The notes below the pieces were generated by a model, which was given only the letters and a program-made list of their open reading frames with translations, made no database searches and was not told where the DNA came from. Both the position numbers and the translations under genes were made by a program. Source: Bacillus licheniformis DSM 13 = ATCC 14580 (lineage in GTDB: Bacteria > Bacillota > Bacilli > Bacillales > Bacillaceae). Taken from it: 64,000 nucleotides of DNA. The stretch lies in assembly GCF_000011645.1 (NCBI RefSeq), contig NC_006270.3:2539501-2603500 (forward strand). The letters run 5' to 3'. Positions 35,087 through 44,331 of the stretch are shown piece after piece (position 1 is the stretch's first letter; each line of letters begins with the position of its first letter).

Positions 35087-35437
35087 GTGGAAATTGCTAT
35101 CATTGCGCTGCTCGTTGTCAGTATTGCGCTGATTGCATTCTCATATTTTCAAAGAGAACCGATCAAGGAAGTTGAACAGGAGTTGGAAACCCTTCAGCTG
35201 TCCGCCATGCAGGAAATCTATAAACTGAAAAAGAAGATGACCGTGCTTGAGGAAGAGCTCCTCGATTCAAATGTGGTCGTCCGCAGACCGAATGCCGGAA
35301 TCAGCCAGCATATTGCGAAGCAGATTCTTTCAAAATATCAAAACGGCATGTCTGTAGACGCCATCGCAAAAGCTGAGCACGTATCTGTCGAAGATGTCAA
35401 AGCGATCATTAAAGACAATGAGAGGGTGCTTGTATGA
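35087..35437 (+). CDS. yqzC: YqzC, small membrane-anchored protein
   Basis: About 116 aa. One N-terminal helix (IAIIALLVVSIALIAFSYF), a coiled-coil stretch (EVEQELETLQLSAMQEIYKLKKKM), then a C-terminal helix-turn-helix-like end (VDAIAKAEHVSVEDVKAII). GTG at 35087 fits the strong RBS GAAGGTGAT best; TTG at 35072 or ATG at 35081 are alternatives. It overlaps yqzD by four bases. Confidence 0.75.
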   Translation: MEIAIIALLVVSIALIAFSYFQREPIKEVEQELETLQLSAMQEIYKLKKKMTVLEEELLDSNVVVRRPNAGISQHIAKQILSKYQNGMSVDAIAKAEHVSVEDVKAIIKDNERVLV

Positions 35438-35913
35438 CCAGACAAAGTGTACAAGCATTTGCCGGAGGAATGATTTTGGCTACCGCCGTTCTTGCAGGCG
35501 CATTTTATTTGACGGATAACGGAAAAGCTGAAGCTTCCAAGGAGGCTCAAAACATCAGCGAAGCCGATGTCAAAACCTATTTAAAGGACAATCAGCAGGT
35601 TTCGCTGAAACGCGAGGAATACCAACAGCTGCTCCACTATAAAGAGACCGCGCTGAAGCAGGATGCTGCGTCTCAAAACAAAAAAGAGCAGGATGATGCG
35701 AAAAAAGGTTCCAAGTACAAGCTTGAAATCAAAAGCGGCATGAGCACGGCTGAGATAGCAGACCTCCTTGCAAAAGGAAAAGTAATTTCTTCCGCCGATG
35801 ACTTCAAAGATTATGTGAAAAAGACCGGAAACGAATCTAAAATCCGCGCAGGTAAATACGAACTGAAGCGCGGTGACAGCTTGAAAAACATCGTCAAAAC
35901 GCTGTCCAAATAA
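35434..35913 (+). CDS. yqzD: YqzD, membrane protein with MltG-like N-terminal fold
   Basis: 159 aa. Signal anchor at 8-27, a charged linker, and a C-terminal domain (EIKSGMSTAEIADLLAKGKV ... GKYELKRGDSLKNIVKTL) resembling the LysM-like part of MltG/YceG lytic transglycosylases. The catalytic transglycosylase domain is absent. Coupled to yqzC. A wall-related role is inference. Confidence 0.75.
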   Translation: MTRQSVQAFAGGMILATAVLAGAFYLTDNGKAEASKEAQNISEADVKTYLKDNQQVSLKREEYQQLLHYKETALKQDAASQNKKEQDDAKKGSKYKLEIKSGMSTAEIADLLAKGKVISSADDFKDYVKKTGNESKIRAGKYELKRGDSLKNIVKTLSK

Positions 35914-35950
35914 AAAAGCAGGCTGGAACGAATCAGCCTGCTTTTTTTAT
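35912..35950 (+). terminator. Terminator of yqzCD
   Basis: AGCAGGCTG and CAGCCTGCT form a hairpin followed by seven T. Confidence 0.88.
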
Positions 35951-35964
35951 TGTCTCGCCGCCGG

Positions 35965-36005
35965 TGAAAAAAGAGGCTGCCGCTTTAAAACGGCAGCCTC
36001 TTTCT
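35965..36005 (-). terminator. Terminator of the pst operon
   Basis: AGAGGCTGCCG and CGGCAGCCTCT form a long stem; on the minus strand TTTTTTCACC follows. Confidence 0.85.
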
Positions 36006-36784
36006 CATCCGAACCGGCCTGTTATATAATCTTTCGTCCGATGATCGTCAGGACTTGAAAACATTTTGACCGTATCATTGCACTCAATCAGCTCGCCCAT
36101 CAGGAAAAACGCCGTTTGATCGGAAATTCTCGAGGCCTGCTGCATGTTGTGCGTGACGATGGCAATTGTATATTTCTCTTTCAGCTTGAGCATCAGCTCT
36201 TCGATTTTCAAAGTTGAAACGGGATCAAGGGCGGATGTCGGTTCATCCATCAAGAGAACGTCAGGATTGGTGGCCAGCGCCCTTGCGATGCAGAGGCGCT
36301 GCTGCTGCCCCCCGGAAAGTCCGAGCGCCTGGGAATGAAGACGGTCTTTCACTTCATCCCACAGCGCTACATCCACAAGCGCCTTTTCCACTCTCTCATT
36401 CAGTTCTTTTTTGTTTTTCAATCCATGGATTCTTGGTCCGTATGCGACATTATCAAAGATCGACTGGGGAAACGGGTTTCCTTTTTGAAACACCATGCCG
36501 ACTTTTTTCCGTAACTCGACAAGGTCGACTTTGCTGTTGAGTACGTTCGTTCCGTTGTAGCTGATCTCTCCGGTCATTTTGACATTCGGAACCATATTGA
36601 TCATGAGATTCAGCGTTTTAATGAATGTCGACTTTCCGCACCCTGACGGTCCAATGATGGCGGTAATTTCGTACTCGGGTATTGTCAAGTTAATGTTCTT
36701 TAATGCGTGATGTTCGCCGTACCATAAATTCAAGTCGTTGATCTGGTATACATCTTCTGGCTTTACAGCTGTTACAGCGCTCAT
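36005..36784 (-). CDS. pstBB: Phosphate ABC transporter ATPase PstBB
   Basis: 259 aa ATPase of the high-affinity phosphate importer. Walker A is GPSGCGKSTFIKTLN, the signature is LSGGQQQRLCIARALA and Walker B is VLLMDEPTSALD. It is the second of two tandem, clearly paralogous ATPases, as in B. subtilis. 12 bases after pstBA. Confidence 0.93.
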   Translation of the reverse strand: MSAVTAVKPEDVYQINDLNLWYGEHHALKNINLTIPEYEITAIIGPSGCGKSTFIKTLNLMINMVPNVKMTGEISYNGTNVLNSKVDLVELRKKVGMVFQKGNPFPQSIFDNVAYGPRIHGLKNKKELNERVEKALVDVALWDEVKDRLHSQALGLSGGQQQRLCIARALATNPDVLLMDEPTSALDPVSTLKIEELMLKLKEKYTIAIVTHNMQQASRISDQTAFFLMGELIECNDTVKMFSSPDDHRTKDYITGRFG

Positions 36785-36796
36785 ACCGGCCCCTCC

Positions 36797-37624
36797 TTAT
36801 CCAAATCTGCCGTTGATGTAATCCTCTGTCTTTTTTTCTGAAGGATTCATAAAAATCTTTTCCGTACGATCGTATTCGATTAAATCTCCGTTAAGGAAAA
36901 ACGCCGTTTGATCGGAAATTCTTGAAGCTTGCTGCATGTTATGCGTGACAATGATGATCGAGTATTCCTCTTTTAAACCGACGATTAATTCCTCTATTTT
37001 CGCGTTTGAAATCGGGTCGAGCGCTGAAGCAGGCTCATCCAAGAGCAGGACTTCGGGCTTCATCGCGAGCGTCCGGGCGATGCAGAGACGCTGCTGCTGC
37101 CCGCCTGACAGCGAAAGAGCCGACTCATGCAGCCTGTCTTTCACTTCATCCCACAGCGCGGCTTTCGTCAAGCTTTCTTCCACGATCTCATCAAGCACGG
37201 ATTTCCGCCGTTCGCCCGCATATTTTAATGCGTGGGTAATGTTGCTGTAAATCGATTTTGGAAAGGGGTTCGGCTTCTGAAATACCATGCCGATCTCCCT
37301 TCTCAGATTGACGACATTGATATTGGAATCAAGGATGTTAAGCCCTTCATACCGTATTTCTCCGGATGTTCTGGCTGATGGAATCAGATCGTTCATCCGG
37401 TTGATGCTTCTTAAAAAAGTCGATTTTCCGCAGCCTGACGGACCGATCAAAGCCGTGACCGCATGTTTGTCAATACGCATGGAAATGTCGTTGACGGCCC
37501 GCTTTTCTCCATAGTAAATATTTAAATTTTTCACTTCTAAAATATGCTCTTTCGCTTCAGGGAACGGAGCGATTCCGATATTGTCGCGCACGGTTTCCAA
37601 AACCGGCATCTGAACCTGAGCCAT
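36797..37624 (-). CDS. pstBA: Phosphate ABC transporter ATPase PstBA
   Basis: 275 aa, with an N-terminal extension of about 20 residues over PstBB. Walker A is GPSGCGKSTFLRSIN, the signature is LSGGQQQRLCIARTLA and Walker B is VLLLDEPASALD. Both ATPases keep all catalytic motifs. Confidence 0.93.
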   Translation of the reverse strand: MAQVQMPVLETVRDNIGIAPFPEAKEHILEVKNLNIYYGEKRAVNDISMRIDKHAVTALIGPSGCGKSTFLRSINRMNDLIPSARTSGEIRYEGLNILDSNINVVNLRREIGMVFQKPNPFPKSIYSNITHALKYAGERRKSVLDEIVEESLTKAALWDEVKDRLHESALSLSGGQQQRLCIARTLAMKPEVLLLDEPASALDPISNAKIEELIVGLKEEYSIIIVTHNMQQASRISDQTAFFLNGDLIEYDRTEKIFMNPSEKKTEDYINGRFG

Positions 37625-37643
37625 ATGATTTCATCCTTCCTTC

Positions 37644-38531
37644 TTATTTGTTTGCCGTTAACTTTTTATGAATAAAAGAGCCGAGCCATCGGGCTGCCAG
37701 GTTAAAGATCAAGACGGACAGAACGAGAACGGCGGATGCGCCGTTTGCGATCGCTTCAGCATCGGGGATGATCCCCTGTGTGTTTACATTCCAAATATGA
37801 ACGGCCAGCGTTTCAGCCGGTCTGAAAATATTGAGCGGCGATGTCTCAGAAAACGGATTCCAATCGGCAAAATTCAGTCTCGGCGTGGTTAGTCCGGCTG
37901 TAAACAGCAAAGCGGCAGCTTCGCCAAATACACGGCCCGACGCAAGAATCGCGCCTGTGATGATGGACGGCACCGCGCCAGGAATCAATACCGTTTTAAT
38001 CGTGTGCCATTTGGACACGCCTAAAGCAAGGGAAGCCTCTTTTTGCTCCTTAGGTACGGAGCGGATCGCATCTTCTGTCACCCTGACCATGACAGGCAGG
38101 TTGAAAATCGTCAAAGCAAGCGCTCCTCCGATAATGCTGTACCCCCATCCGGTCAGATTTACAAACATCAGCATGCCGAACATCCCCATAACGATCGAAG
38201 GAAGGGATGACAAAACTTCAATACAGACACGGATAAAATCGGTCAATTTGTTTGCGGGCGCATATTCCGCCATATAAATTCCCCCGCCGACTCCCAGGGG
38301 AACCGTGATCAGCATCGTCAGCACGAGAATATAAAACGAGTTGAACAGCTGATCTCGAATTCCTCCGCCGCTTGACAGCGCACTTGAACGCGAAGTTAAA
38401 AAGCTGAGGCTGATATGCGAAACACCATTGATGATGATATAAGCGAACAAACCGACAAGAATAGCGGCGATTACCGCAGCAATCAATCCAAAAACACCGG
38501 TTGCTAAACGATCTGTTACTTTGCTGTTCAT
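37644..38531 (-). CDS. pstA: Phosphate ABC transporter permease PstA
   Basis: 295 aa polytopic permease with the coupling loop EQKEASLALGVSKWHTIKTV. It abuts pstC at one shared base (TAATG). Confidence 0.93.
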   Translation of the reverse strand: MNSKVTDRLATGVFGLIAAVIAAILVGLFAYIIINGVSHISLSFLTSRSSALSSGGGIRDQLFNSFYILVLTMLITVPLGVGGGIYMAEYAPANKLTDFIRVCIEVLSSLPSIVMGMFGMLMFVNLTGWGYSIIGGALALTIFNLPVMVRVTEDAIRSVPKEQKEASLALGVSKWHTIKTVLIPGAVPSIITGAILASGRVFGEAAALLFTAGLTTPRLNFADWNPFSETSPLNIFRPAETLAVHIWNVNTQGIIPDAEAIANGASAVLVLSVLIFNLAARWLGSFIHKKLTANK

Positions 38532-39460
38532 TACAGTTTCCTCCTGGATGACAGATAGCGGATGAGCAGGATGAACAAGAACGACATGATCAGAAGGACA
38601 AGCCCCATTGACCAGAGCGTATTGTTTTCCACGCTCCCGTATGTTGTATGGCCCATGTTCAACGTAATGATCGTTGTCAATGTCCCCGCAGGGTCTAAAA
38701 GGCTCTCAAACAGATTTCGGGAATTTCCGATGACCATCTGCACGGCCAGCGCTTCGCCGAACGCCCTCGCCATTCCCAAGACGACGGCTGTCAGAAGCGA
38801 AGGCAGCGCTGCCGGTATCAGCACTTTGCGGATCGTCTGCCAGCGGGTTGCGCCTAATGCGTATGATCCTTCGCGGAGATTTTTCGGCAGCGACATGAGC
38901 GCATCCGTTGAAATCGAAGTGACCGTCGGCAAAATCATGACAGCCAGGACGATCGTTCCCGCCAGAAGGCTGTGGCCCGATCCGCTTGACTTAAACTGTG
39001 AAATGAACGGCACTAACACTGTAAGGCCTATGAATCCATAAACGACGGAAGGAATGCCAACAAGCAATTCGACAACCGGCTGCAGCACTTTTCTGCCCCA
39101 TGATGGCGCGATTTCCGTCATGAAAATCGCACCTCCTATTCCTAGCGGTGCAGCAATCAAAGATGCAAGAAGGGTCACTGCAAAAGATCCGAGTATAAAC
39201 GGAAGTGCTCCGTATTCAGGGTTTTCGTTCGTTGGATTCCAATCTAGACTGGTTAAGAACTCAATTGGACTTACACCATTGGCCAGAAAAGATTGCAACC
39301 CCTTATTTCCGAGAAAAATTGTGATCGAAATCGCTGCCGCCATCATGATAAAGGCGCACGACGCAACCAAAATCCTCCCGCGGATTTCATCCATTTTGCG
39401 ATTATGCTTGGAGCTGATCAGCCGCTCTTTCGCGGACAGTTTCTCTATTTTTTGAACCAT
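38531..39460 (-). CDS. pstC: Phosphate ABC transporter permease PstC
   Basis: 309 aa polytopic permease. The coupling loop is LREGSYALGATRWQTIRKVL. It is separated from pstS by 73 bases containing a strong hairpin. Confidence 0.93.
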   Translation of the reverse strand: MVQKIEKLSAKERLISSKHNRKMDEIRGRILVASCAFIMMAAAISITIFLGNKGLQSFLANGVSPIEFLTSLDWNPTNENPEYGALPFILGSFAVTLLASLIAAPLGIGGAIFMTEIAPSWGRKVLQPVVELLVGIPSVVYGFIGLTVLVPFISQFKSSGSGHSLLAGTIVLAVMILPTVTSISTDALMSLPKNLREGSYALGATRWQTIRKVLIPAALPSLLTAVVLGMARAFGEALAVQMVIGNSRNLFESLLDPAGTLTTIITLNMGHTTYGSVENNTLWSMGLVLLIMSFLFILLIRYLSSRRKL

Positions 39461-39492
39461 TTTTTACACTCCTATAAGAACAAGTCATAAGA

Positions 39493-39519
39493 GGGAAAGT
39501 GTCAGGAGCACACTTTCCC
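39493..39519 (-). promoter_or_regulatory. Intercistronic hairpin between pstS and pstC
   Basis: GGGAAAGTGT (39493-39502) pairs with ACACTTTCCC (39510-39519). No T run follows on the minus strand, so it is more likely an mRNA-stabilising or processing stem that favours pstS over the distal genes than a full terminator. Confidence 0.65.
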
Positions 39520-39533
39520 GCCTTCTATTGTCA

Positions 39534-40451
39534 TTATTTATCAGTTTGCTTTCCATCCGCGTCGCGTTTTACTTCCATGTCTGTTACTGGAATGTAGCCC
39601 TGCTCCGTCACGATGGATTTTTGAATGTCATCGCTCATCAAATAGTCGAGGAATTCTTTCGCCAAGCCTTCAGGTTCGCCTTTCGTATAAGAATGCTGGT
39701 AAGCCCAGATCGGGAATTTGCCTTTTTGTACATTTTCGGCTGTCGGCTTAACGCCGTCGATTGAAAGCGGAGTGACAGTATCATCCTTGATATACGAGAA
39801 CGCAAGATATCCGATTGCACCAGGCGTTTCAGCGATTAACTTTTTCACTGTGTTTGAAGAATCTTCCGTGATTCCTTCAGCTGGAGTCTCTCCATCAAGT
39901 GCATATTTGACAAAAGTCGCGCGGGTTCCTGAAGAATCAGGACGGTTGACAAGGGTGATCTTTTGATCTTTCCCGCCTAGTTCTTTCCAGTTTTTGATTT
40001 TACCTGTGAATACCTTTTTGAGATCTTCTAACGAAATGTCATCGATGCCTACTTCAGGGTTAACGGCAGCTGCCATTCCGACAACCGCAACTTGATGATC
40101 GGTAAGTTCTTTGGCAGGAATGCCTTCTTTTTCTTCGGCAAAGACATCGGAGTTTCCGATTTGGACTGTGCCTTCAGCCACTTGGGAAAGGCCTGTACCA
40201 GAACCTCCAGCCTGAACTTGAATATCGGCATCAGGATTTTCATCCATGAATTTTTCAGCCGCTGCTAAGACAAGAGGCTGCATCGCCGAAGAACCCGAAA
40301 TCGTCAAAGAACCTGAAGCCTTATTCTCTGTTTTATCGCTTTGTTTGCCTTCGTCTGCATTGTTGTTTGTACTGCTGCTTCCACAAGCTGCTGCGAAGAC
40401 AACTAAAACGGACATGATGAACATCAGTGTGATTTTTTTAAATGGTTTCAC
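39534..40451 (-). CDS. pstS: Phosphate-binding lipoprotein PstS
   Basis: 305 aa lipoprotein; lipobox AAAC at about residues 20-23. Phosphate-site motifs ISGSSAMQPL and NRPDSSGTRATF are present. First gene of the operon, preceded by phased PhoP boxes. Confidence 0.95.
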   Translation of the reverse strand: MKPFKKITLMFIMSVLVVFAAACGSSSTNNNADEGKQSDKTENKASGSLTISGSSAMQPLVLAAAEKFMDENPDADIQVQAGGSGTGLSQVAEGTVQIGNSDVFAEEKEGIPAKELTDHQVAVVGMAAAVNPEVGIDDISLEDLKKVFTGKIKNWKELGGKDQKITLVNRPDSSGTRATFVKYALDGETPAEGITEDSSNTVKKLIAETPGAIGYLAFSYIKDDTVTPLSIDGVKPTAENVQKGKFPIWAYQHSYTKGEPEGLAKEFLDYLMSDDIQKSIVTEQGYIPVTDMEVKRDADGKQTDK

Positions 40452-40510
40452 TTCTTAATCCTCCCGCGTAAATGTGTAATTTGTCCTACGGGTATAGCGT
40501 AACTTTTCAG

Positions 40511-40549
40511 TATTAATCTTGTTTAAATGAATTATTAAGGTTTTGTAAA
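40511..40549 (-). promoter_or_regulatory. PhoP box array of the pst promoter
   Basis: On the minus strand four hexamers at exact 11-base steps: TTTACA (40549-40544), TTAATA (40538-40533), TTTAAA (40527-40522) and TTAATA (40516-40511). This fits the TT(A/C)A(C/T)A direct repeats bound by PhoP~P under phosphate starvation. Confidence 0.8.
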
Positions 40550-40597
40550 TTAAGCTTGAACTTTGTATAGAATGCGCACGAAAAGAACGGGCGCACA

Positions 40598-40640
40598 AAA
40601 AAACACCTGCATGGTTCAATGCAGGTGTTTTAATGAAAAA
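40598..40640 (-). terminator. Terminator of pbpA
   Basis: AACACCTGCA and TGCAGGTGTT form a hairpin; on the minus strand TTTTTTTGTG follows. Confidence 0.85.
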
Positions 40641-40643
40641 GTC

Positions 40644-42764
40644 CTATTCTGTAGCTTCTTTTTCGATTTTGTCTTTATTTTTTTCGACAGTATTTTCTTT
40701 TGATTGTTTTGATTTCAGTTCAAAATACTTATCAAGCACTTTTCGGCCGATTTCGTTTGTGATCGAATATCTCTGGCCATAGTCATTATAAACCCAAGGA
40801 ACGACGACGGAAATAGCGACTTCCGGATTATCGTAAGGTGCGTAGGCAACAAGCGTTGTATTGTATGTCGATGTTCCCGTTTTCGATTTGTCCGGTCCGT
40901 CATAGAAAGACTGGGCCGTTCCTGTTTTTCCAGCTGGTTTATATGAAGCAGAGGCAAACTGTCCCGCTGCCGTACCTTTTGTCATTACGCGCCTGAATCC
41001 TTTCTGGACTTCTTTTATATATTCATCGCTCATGTCCACTTTGTTCAATACTTCAGGCTGCACAGACTGTGTAACGGCTCCGATTCCTTTTTTCGAATCG
41101 GGCTCTCTGATCTCTTTCACAAGCTGCGGCTTCATGCGGTATCCCCCATTGGCAATCGTTGACACGTACTGAGCCAGCTGCAGCGGTGTGTATGTGTCAT
41201 ACTGTCCGATGGAAAAGTCAAGCAGGAAACCGGGCAGTCTTTGAGATCCTTTGTAGCCTGAAGCTTCATTTGGCAGATCGATTCCGGTTTTGACGCCGAG
41301 GCCGAACTGGCTGAAATAATACCTGAATGTATCAAATGCTTTTGTTTGAAGGTCGAGCGGCTGATGCGCCTTATATTGGCCTTTACCAAGGGCGATCGCC
41401 GTTTTAAACATGAACACGTTTGAAGACTTTTCAAGAGCTCCCTGGATACCCAGTGTTCCCAAGTTGCTCGCCCAAGATTTTTTCGGTTTTCCTTTTCCGA
41501 TATAGAGCGGTTCATCAAGAAAAGTCGTATTTAAATTAATGGCTCCCGTCTGCAGACCTGTTAAAACAGTGGCCCCTTTGACAGCCGAGCCCATCGCATA
41601 AGAAGACGTCATCGCGCCGAGCGCATAGTCGTCAACCTTTAATTTGCCGCTTTCGTTTTTAAGCTGTTTGCCGGCAATCGATAACACTTCCCCGTTTCGC
41701 GGATCCATCATAACGACGAATGCGCGGTCGAGAAGCGGAGCGCTATGCTTGGCTTTGGCAGACTTCAGTTCATCCTCGACAATTTTTTCAATCGCTTTTT
41801 GCATATCAACATCAATCGTCAAGACTAAATCCTTTCCGCTTTTCCCCTCGGAAATGACTTCCGTATCGACGATATCCCCTGATTTATTGGTAATATTTTT
41901 CACTTTCTCTTTCTGTCCCTGAAGCACATTTTCATATTCGGCTTCGAGGTAGCTTTTTCCGACGCGGTCATTCCGGTTGTAGCCGAGCGACAAATAATGA
42001 TCAAGCAGGCTTTTCGGAAGCCCTTCATTTGAATCGGATATGCTGCCGATCATCGTTCTGAGCAGACCGTTATAAGGATAATCCCGCTTCCAATCAGACG
42101 TCACATCGACTCCCGGGAGCTCGTCCAGGTGTTCGCTGACAACCGCCATTTCTTTTGCAGTTACACCTTTGTTTTTAATATACTGCGGAGTCAGCGCGTA
42201 TCCAGAATCCATCTGACGCTTGATTGCCAAGACTTTCAAATCTTGATCTGTCAATTCATTCAGTTTATCTTCCGTGATCCTGTCAAGCTGCAGCTGGTAT
42301 AAATCGTCTTCCTTCAGCTTGCCGTCCTTGACTTTTTTCCGGTCCTCATCGGTGATGAGCTTCTCGGCTTCTTTCGGGCGCGTTAAAATCCAGTAGTCCT
42401 TTTTATCGCGCTCCGTTATTTTATCTGTATCGATTTTGATCATTTCTGCAAGTTTTTTTGCTATTTTGAGCCTGTCCTCCTGAGAGGTCGATGATGTCCT
42501 TGTGTATGTAATGGCATTCATCGGTTTATTTTTCACGATCGTATTCAAGTTCCGGTCATATATTTTCCCCCGCGGAACGCTTGTCGAGACATCGACTTCT
42601 TCCTGCTTCTGCACTTCGTTCGTATAGTCTTCGCCAAAGACGATCTGCACCATGCCGAGGCGCACGACGACGATGGTGAAAATAATAAAAGCGAGAAGGA
42701 ACAATATGTTCAACCTGATGGGGAGCGATTTGCGTTTTTCATTTTTCATTTTTTTGTTCATCAT
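40644..42764 (-). CDS. pbpA: Penicillin-binding protein 2A (PbpA), class B transpeptidase
   Basis: 706 aa elongation-type transpeptidase. N-terminal anchor (LNILFLLAFIIFTIVVVRLG), dimerisation domain, then the transpeptidase domain with SAVK (in AMGSAVKGATVL), SSN and KTGTAQ. The ATG at 42764 fits AAAGGTG six bases earlier; the frame extends to 42815, into the upstream gene's terminator. The C-terminus is Lys/Glu-rich. Confidence 0.93.
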   Translation of the reverse strand: MMNKKMKNEKRKSLPIRLNILFLLAFIIFTIVVVRLGMVQIVFGEDYTNEVQKQEEVDVSTSVPRGKIYDRNLNTIVKNKPMNAITYTRTSSTSQEDRLKIAKKLAEMIKIDTDKITERDKKDYWILTRPKEAEKLITDEDRKKVKDGKLKEDDLYQLQLDRITEDKLNELTDQDLKVLAIKRQMDSGYALTPQYIKNKGVTAKEMAVVSEHLDELPGVDVTSDWKRDYPYNGLLRTMIGSISDSNEGLPKSLLDHYLSLGYNRNDRVGKSYLEAEYENVLQGQKEKVKNITNKSGDIVDTEVISEGKSGKDLVLTIDVDMQKAIEKIVEDELKSAKAKHSAPLLDRAFVVMMDPRNGEVLSIAGKQLKNESGKLKVDDYALGAMTSSYAMGSAVKGATVLTGLQTGAINLNTTFLDEPLYIGKGKPKKSWASNLGTLGIQGALEKSSNVFMFKTAIALGKGQYKAHQPLDLQTKAFDTFRYYFSQFGLGVKTGIDLPNEASGYKGSQRLPGFLLDFSIGQYDTYTPLQLAQYVSTIANGGYRMKPQLVKEIREPDSKKGIGAVTQSVQPEVLNKVDMSDEYIKEVQKGFRRVMTKGTAAGQFASASYKPAGKTGTAQSFYDGPDKSKTGTSTYNTTLVAYAPYDNPEVAISVVVPWVYNDYGQRYSITNEIGRKVLDKYFELKSKQSKENTVEKNKDKIEKEATE

Positions 42765-42784
42765 TAGCATCACCTTTTTGAAAT

Positions 42785-42820
42785 AAAGAAAAGACACCTT
42801 ATGAAAAGGTGCCAAATATA
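42785..42820 (-). terminator. Terminator of yqgE
   Basis: On the minus strand GGCACCTT and AAGGTGTC form a hairpin followed by TTTTCTTTA. It sits immediately upstream of pbpA. Confidence 0.7.
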
Positions 42821-42865
42821 TTGTAAAGTTTTTTTCGGCATTTTTCTACTATTTTCCCTTGGGGC

Positions 42866-44152
42866 TTACCTTTTTCCTTCTAAATAATTCGGTTCAGCTG
42901 TTTGTTTATGCGCATCTTTTCCGACCGTTTCGCGGGCGGGCTCTGTCAGACGGATATCTTTGACGAAATAGTAGATCAGCGTGTGGCCTGCCCCCAGCAA
43001 AACGAGAGAAACCGGAATGCCCAAGTCCTCCTTCAGAAGCGACACGAGCAGCAAAAAAACCAAAATCGAGACAATCCGTCCGATGTTTAAAAAAACTTCT
43101 CTGACGACAATGTATTCGATCCGCGCTTTCCGGGCATACCTCGCTTTACCGATCACATCATATGTGAGCGATGAATACGGTACGAGCAAAATCGGATAGC
43201 CGATCGCAATCGCAACAGCATACAGCAAAAGCGTCACATACGTCATATGAAACAAAATCAGAAAGAGAGCGCCGAACAGGACGAGACCGCCCATTAAAAT
43301 CGCCTTTTTGCGCGCTCCCTTTTTAATAAGCCGCGTTGCGAAATAGTATGCAAAAAAAGAAACAGCTGAATTAATCAAGCCGAACTTCCCCAATGCCAAC
43401 TCGCTCTTTGTCGTGATAAAGACAAAGACATTGATTAAAAAAACGAAAATCCCTTCTCTCAGCCCCTGAAAAAAATGAGCATTTGTAATGCTGCGCCAAT
43501 TCGGGTCTGAATTTCGTTCCGTCCAGATTTTTTTCAAAATGTAGCGGCCGCGCGATTCACGCCTTTTTAAAAAAAAGCTCGTAATGACGGCCACTGAAAA
43601 TAAAGCCAAGGACAGGCTGAAAATCACCGTGTATCCCGTGTTGTCGGCAAGCCTTGAAATGACATAGCCGGCAACAATCGGACCGATCATTCCCGCGCCG
43701 GAATTTAAAATGCCGAGGAACCCGTTAAAAAAATCTCTCGTGTCCGGCTCAGTGATTTCAAATGTCAGGACATTAAACGCAAGCCAATAAAATCCGTAGC
43801 CAATTCCGAGCACACTTCCGAGCAGCACCAGCCGTGATCCCGCATTTTCCCCCGCCAACAGCACAGTTAAATAAAATACAGCTAAAAACGAAACGCCAAA
43901 CCTGAGTATAAAAACCCTGTCGATTTTTTTGGCAAGGCGGCCGGCGAACATAAAGATAATCGGCTGCATCACGACGATCGACAAATTATAAATGGCCAAA
44001 TCGACAAACTGTCCGGACTGCTTCCACAGATATACATTCACAAACGTATTGGAAAGGGCAATGCTAAGAGAATAAAGGCCGCCGACTGCAAGCAGCAGCA
44101 GGAGGTCCCTGTTTAATTCCACATCGCCTATTATGTTTTTGATTCTGCTCAT
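42866..44152 (-). CDS. yqgE: YqgE, MFS-type transporter
   Basis: 428 aa with about 12 hydrophobic segments; cytoplasmic loops like RLAKKIDRVFILRFG and RLIKKGARKKAILMGG are typical of the major facilitator superfamily. Substrate unknown. The ATG at 44152 follows AAAGGGGAG. Confidence 0.85.
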   Translation of the reverse strand: MSRIKNIIGDVELNRDLLLLLAVGGLYSLSIALSNTFVNVYLWKQSGQFVDLAIYNLSIVVMQPIIFMFAGRLAKKIDRVFILRFGVSFLAVFYLTVLLAGENAGSRLVLLGSVLGIGYGFYWLAFNVLTFEITEPDTRDFFNGFLGILNSGAGMIGPIVAGYVISRLADNTGYTVIFSLSLALFSVAVITSFFLKRRESRGRYILKKIWTERNSDPNWRSITNAHFFQGLREGIFVFLINVFVFITTKSELALGKFGLINSAVSFFAYYFATRLIKKGARKKAILMGGLVLFGALFLILFHMTYVTLLLYAVAIAIGYPILLVPYSSLTYDVIGKARYARKARIEYIVVREVFLNIGRIVSILVFLLLVSLLKEDLGIPVSLVLLGAGHTLIYYFVKDIRLTEPARETVGKDAHKQTAEPNYLEGKR

Positions 44153-44240
44153 AACTGACTCCCCTTTACTGATCACCATTAGTCTGTCTCATCAAAAGTC
44201 AGTTATGTACTTCAGAGCAAAAGAAACGAAAAACAAACAG

Positions 44241-44262
44241 ACCGGCTTTTCGCCGGTCTTTC
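44241..44262 (-). terminator. Second hairpin downstream of sodA
   Basis: GACCGGC and GCCGGTC; on the minus strand TGTTTGTTTTTC follows. A backup terminator for sodA. Confidence 0.6.
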
Positions 44263-44289
44263 AGCAGACGCTCCGCTTCGCGGACAACA

Positions 44290-44320
44290 TAAAAAGGCCC
44301 GCTTCTCGCGGGCCTCTTTT
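44290..44320 (-). terminator. Terminator of sodA
   Basis: AGGCCCGC and GCGGGCCT form a hairpin; on the minus strand TTTTTATG follows. Confidence 0.85.
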
Positions 44321-44331
44321 CTCAAGCTGGA

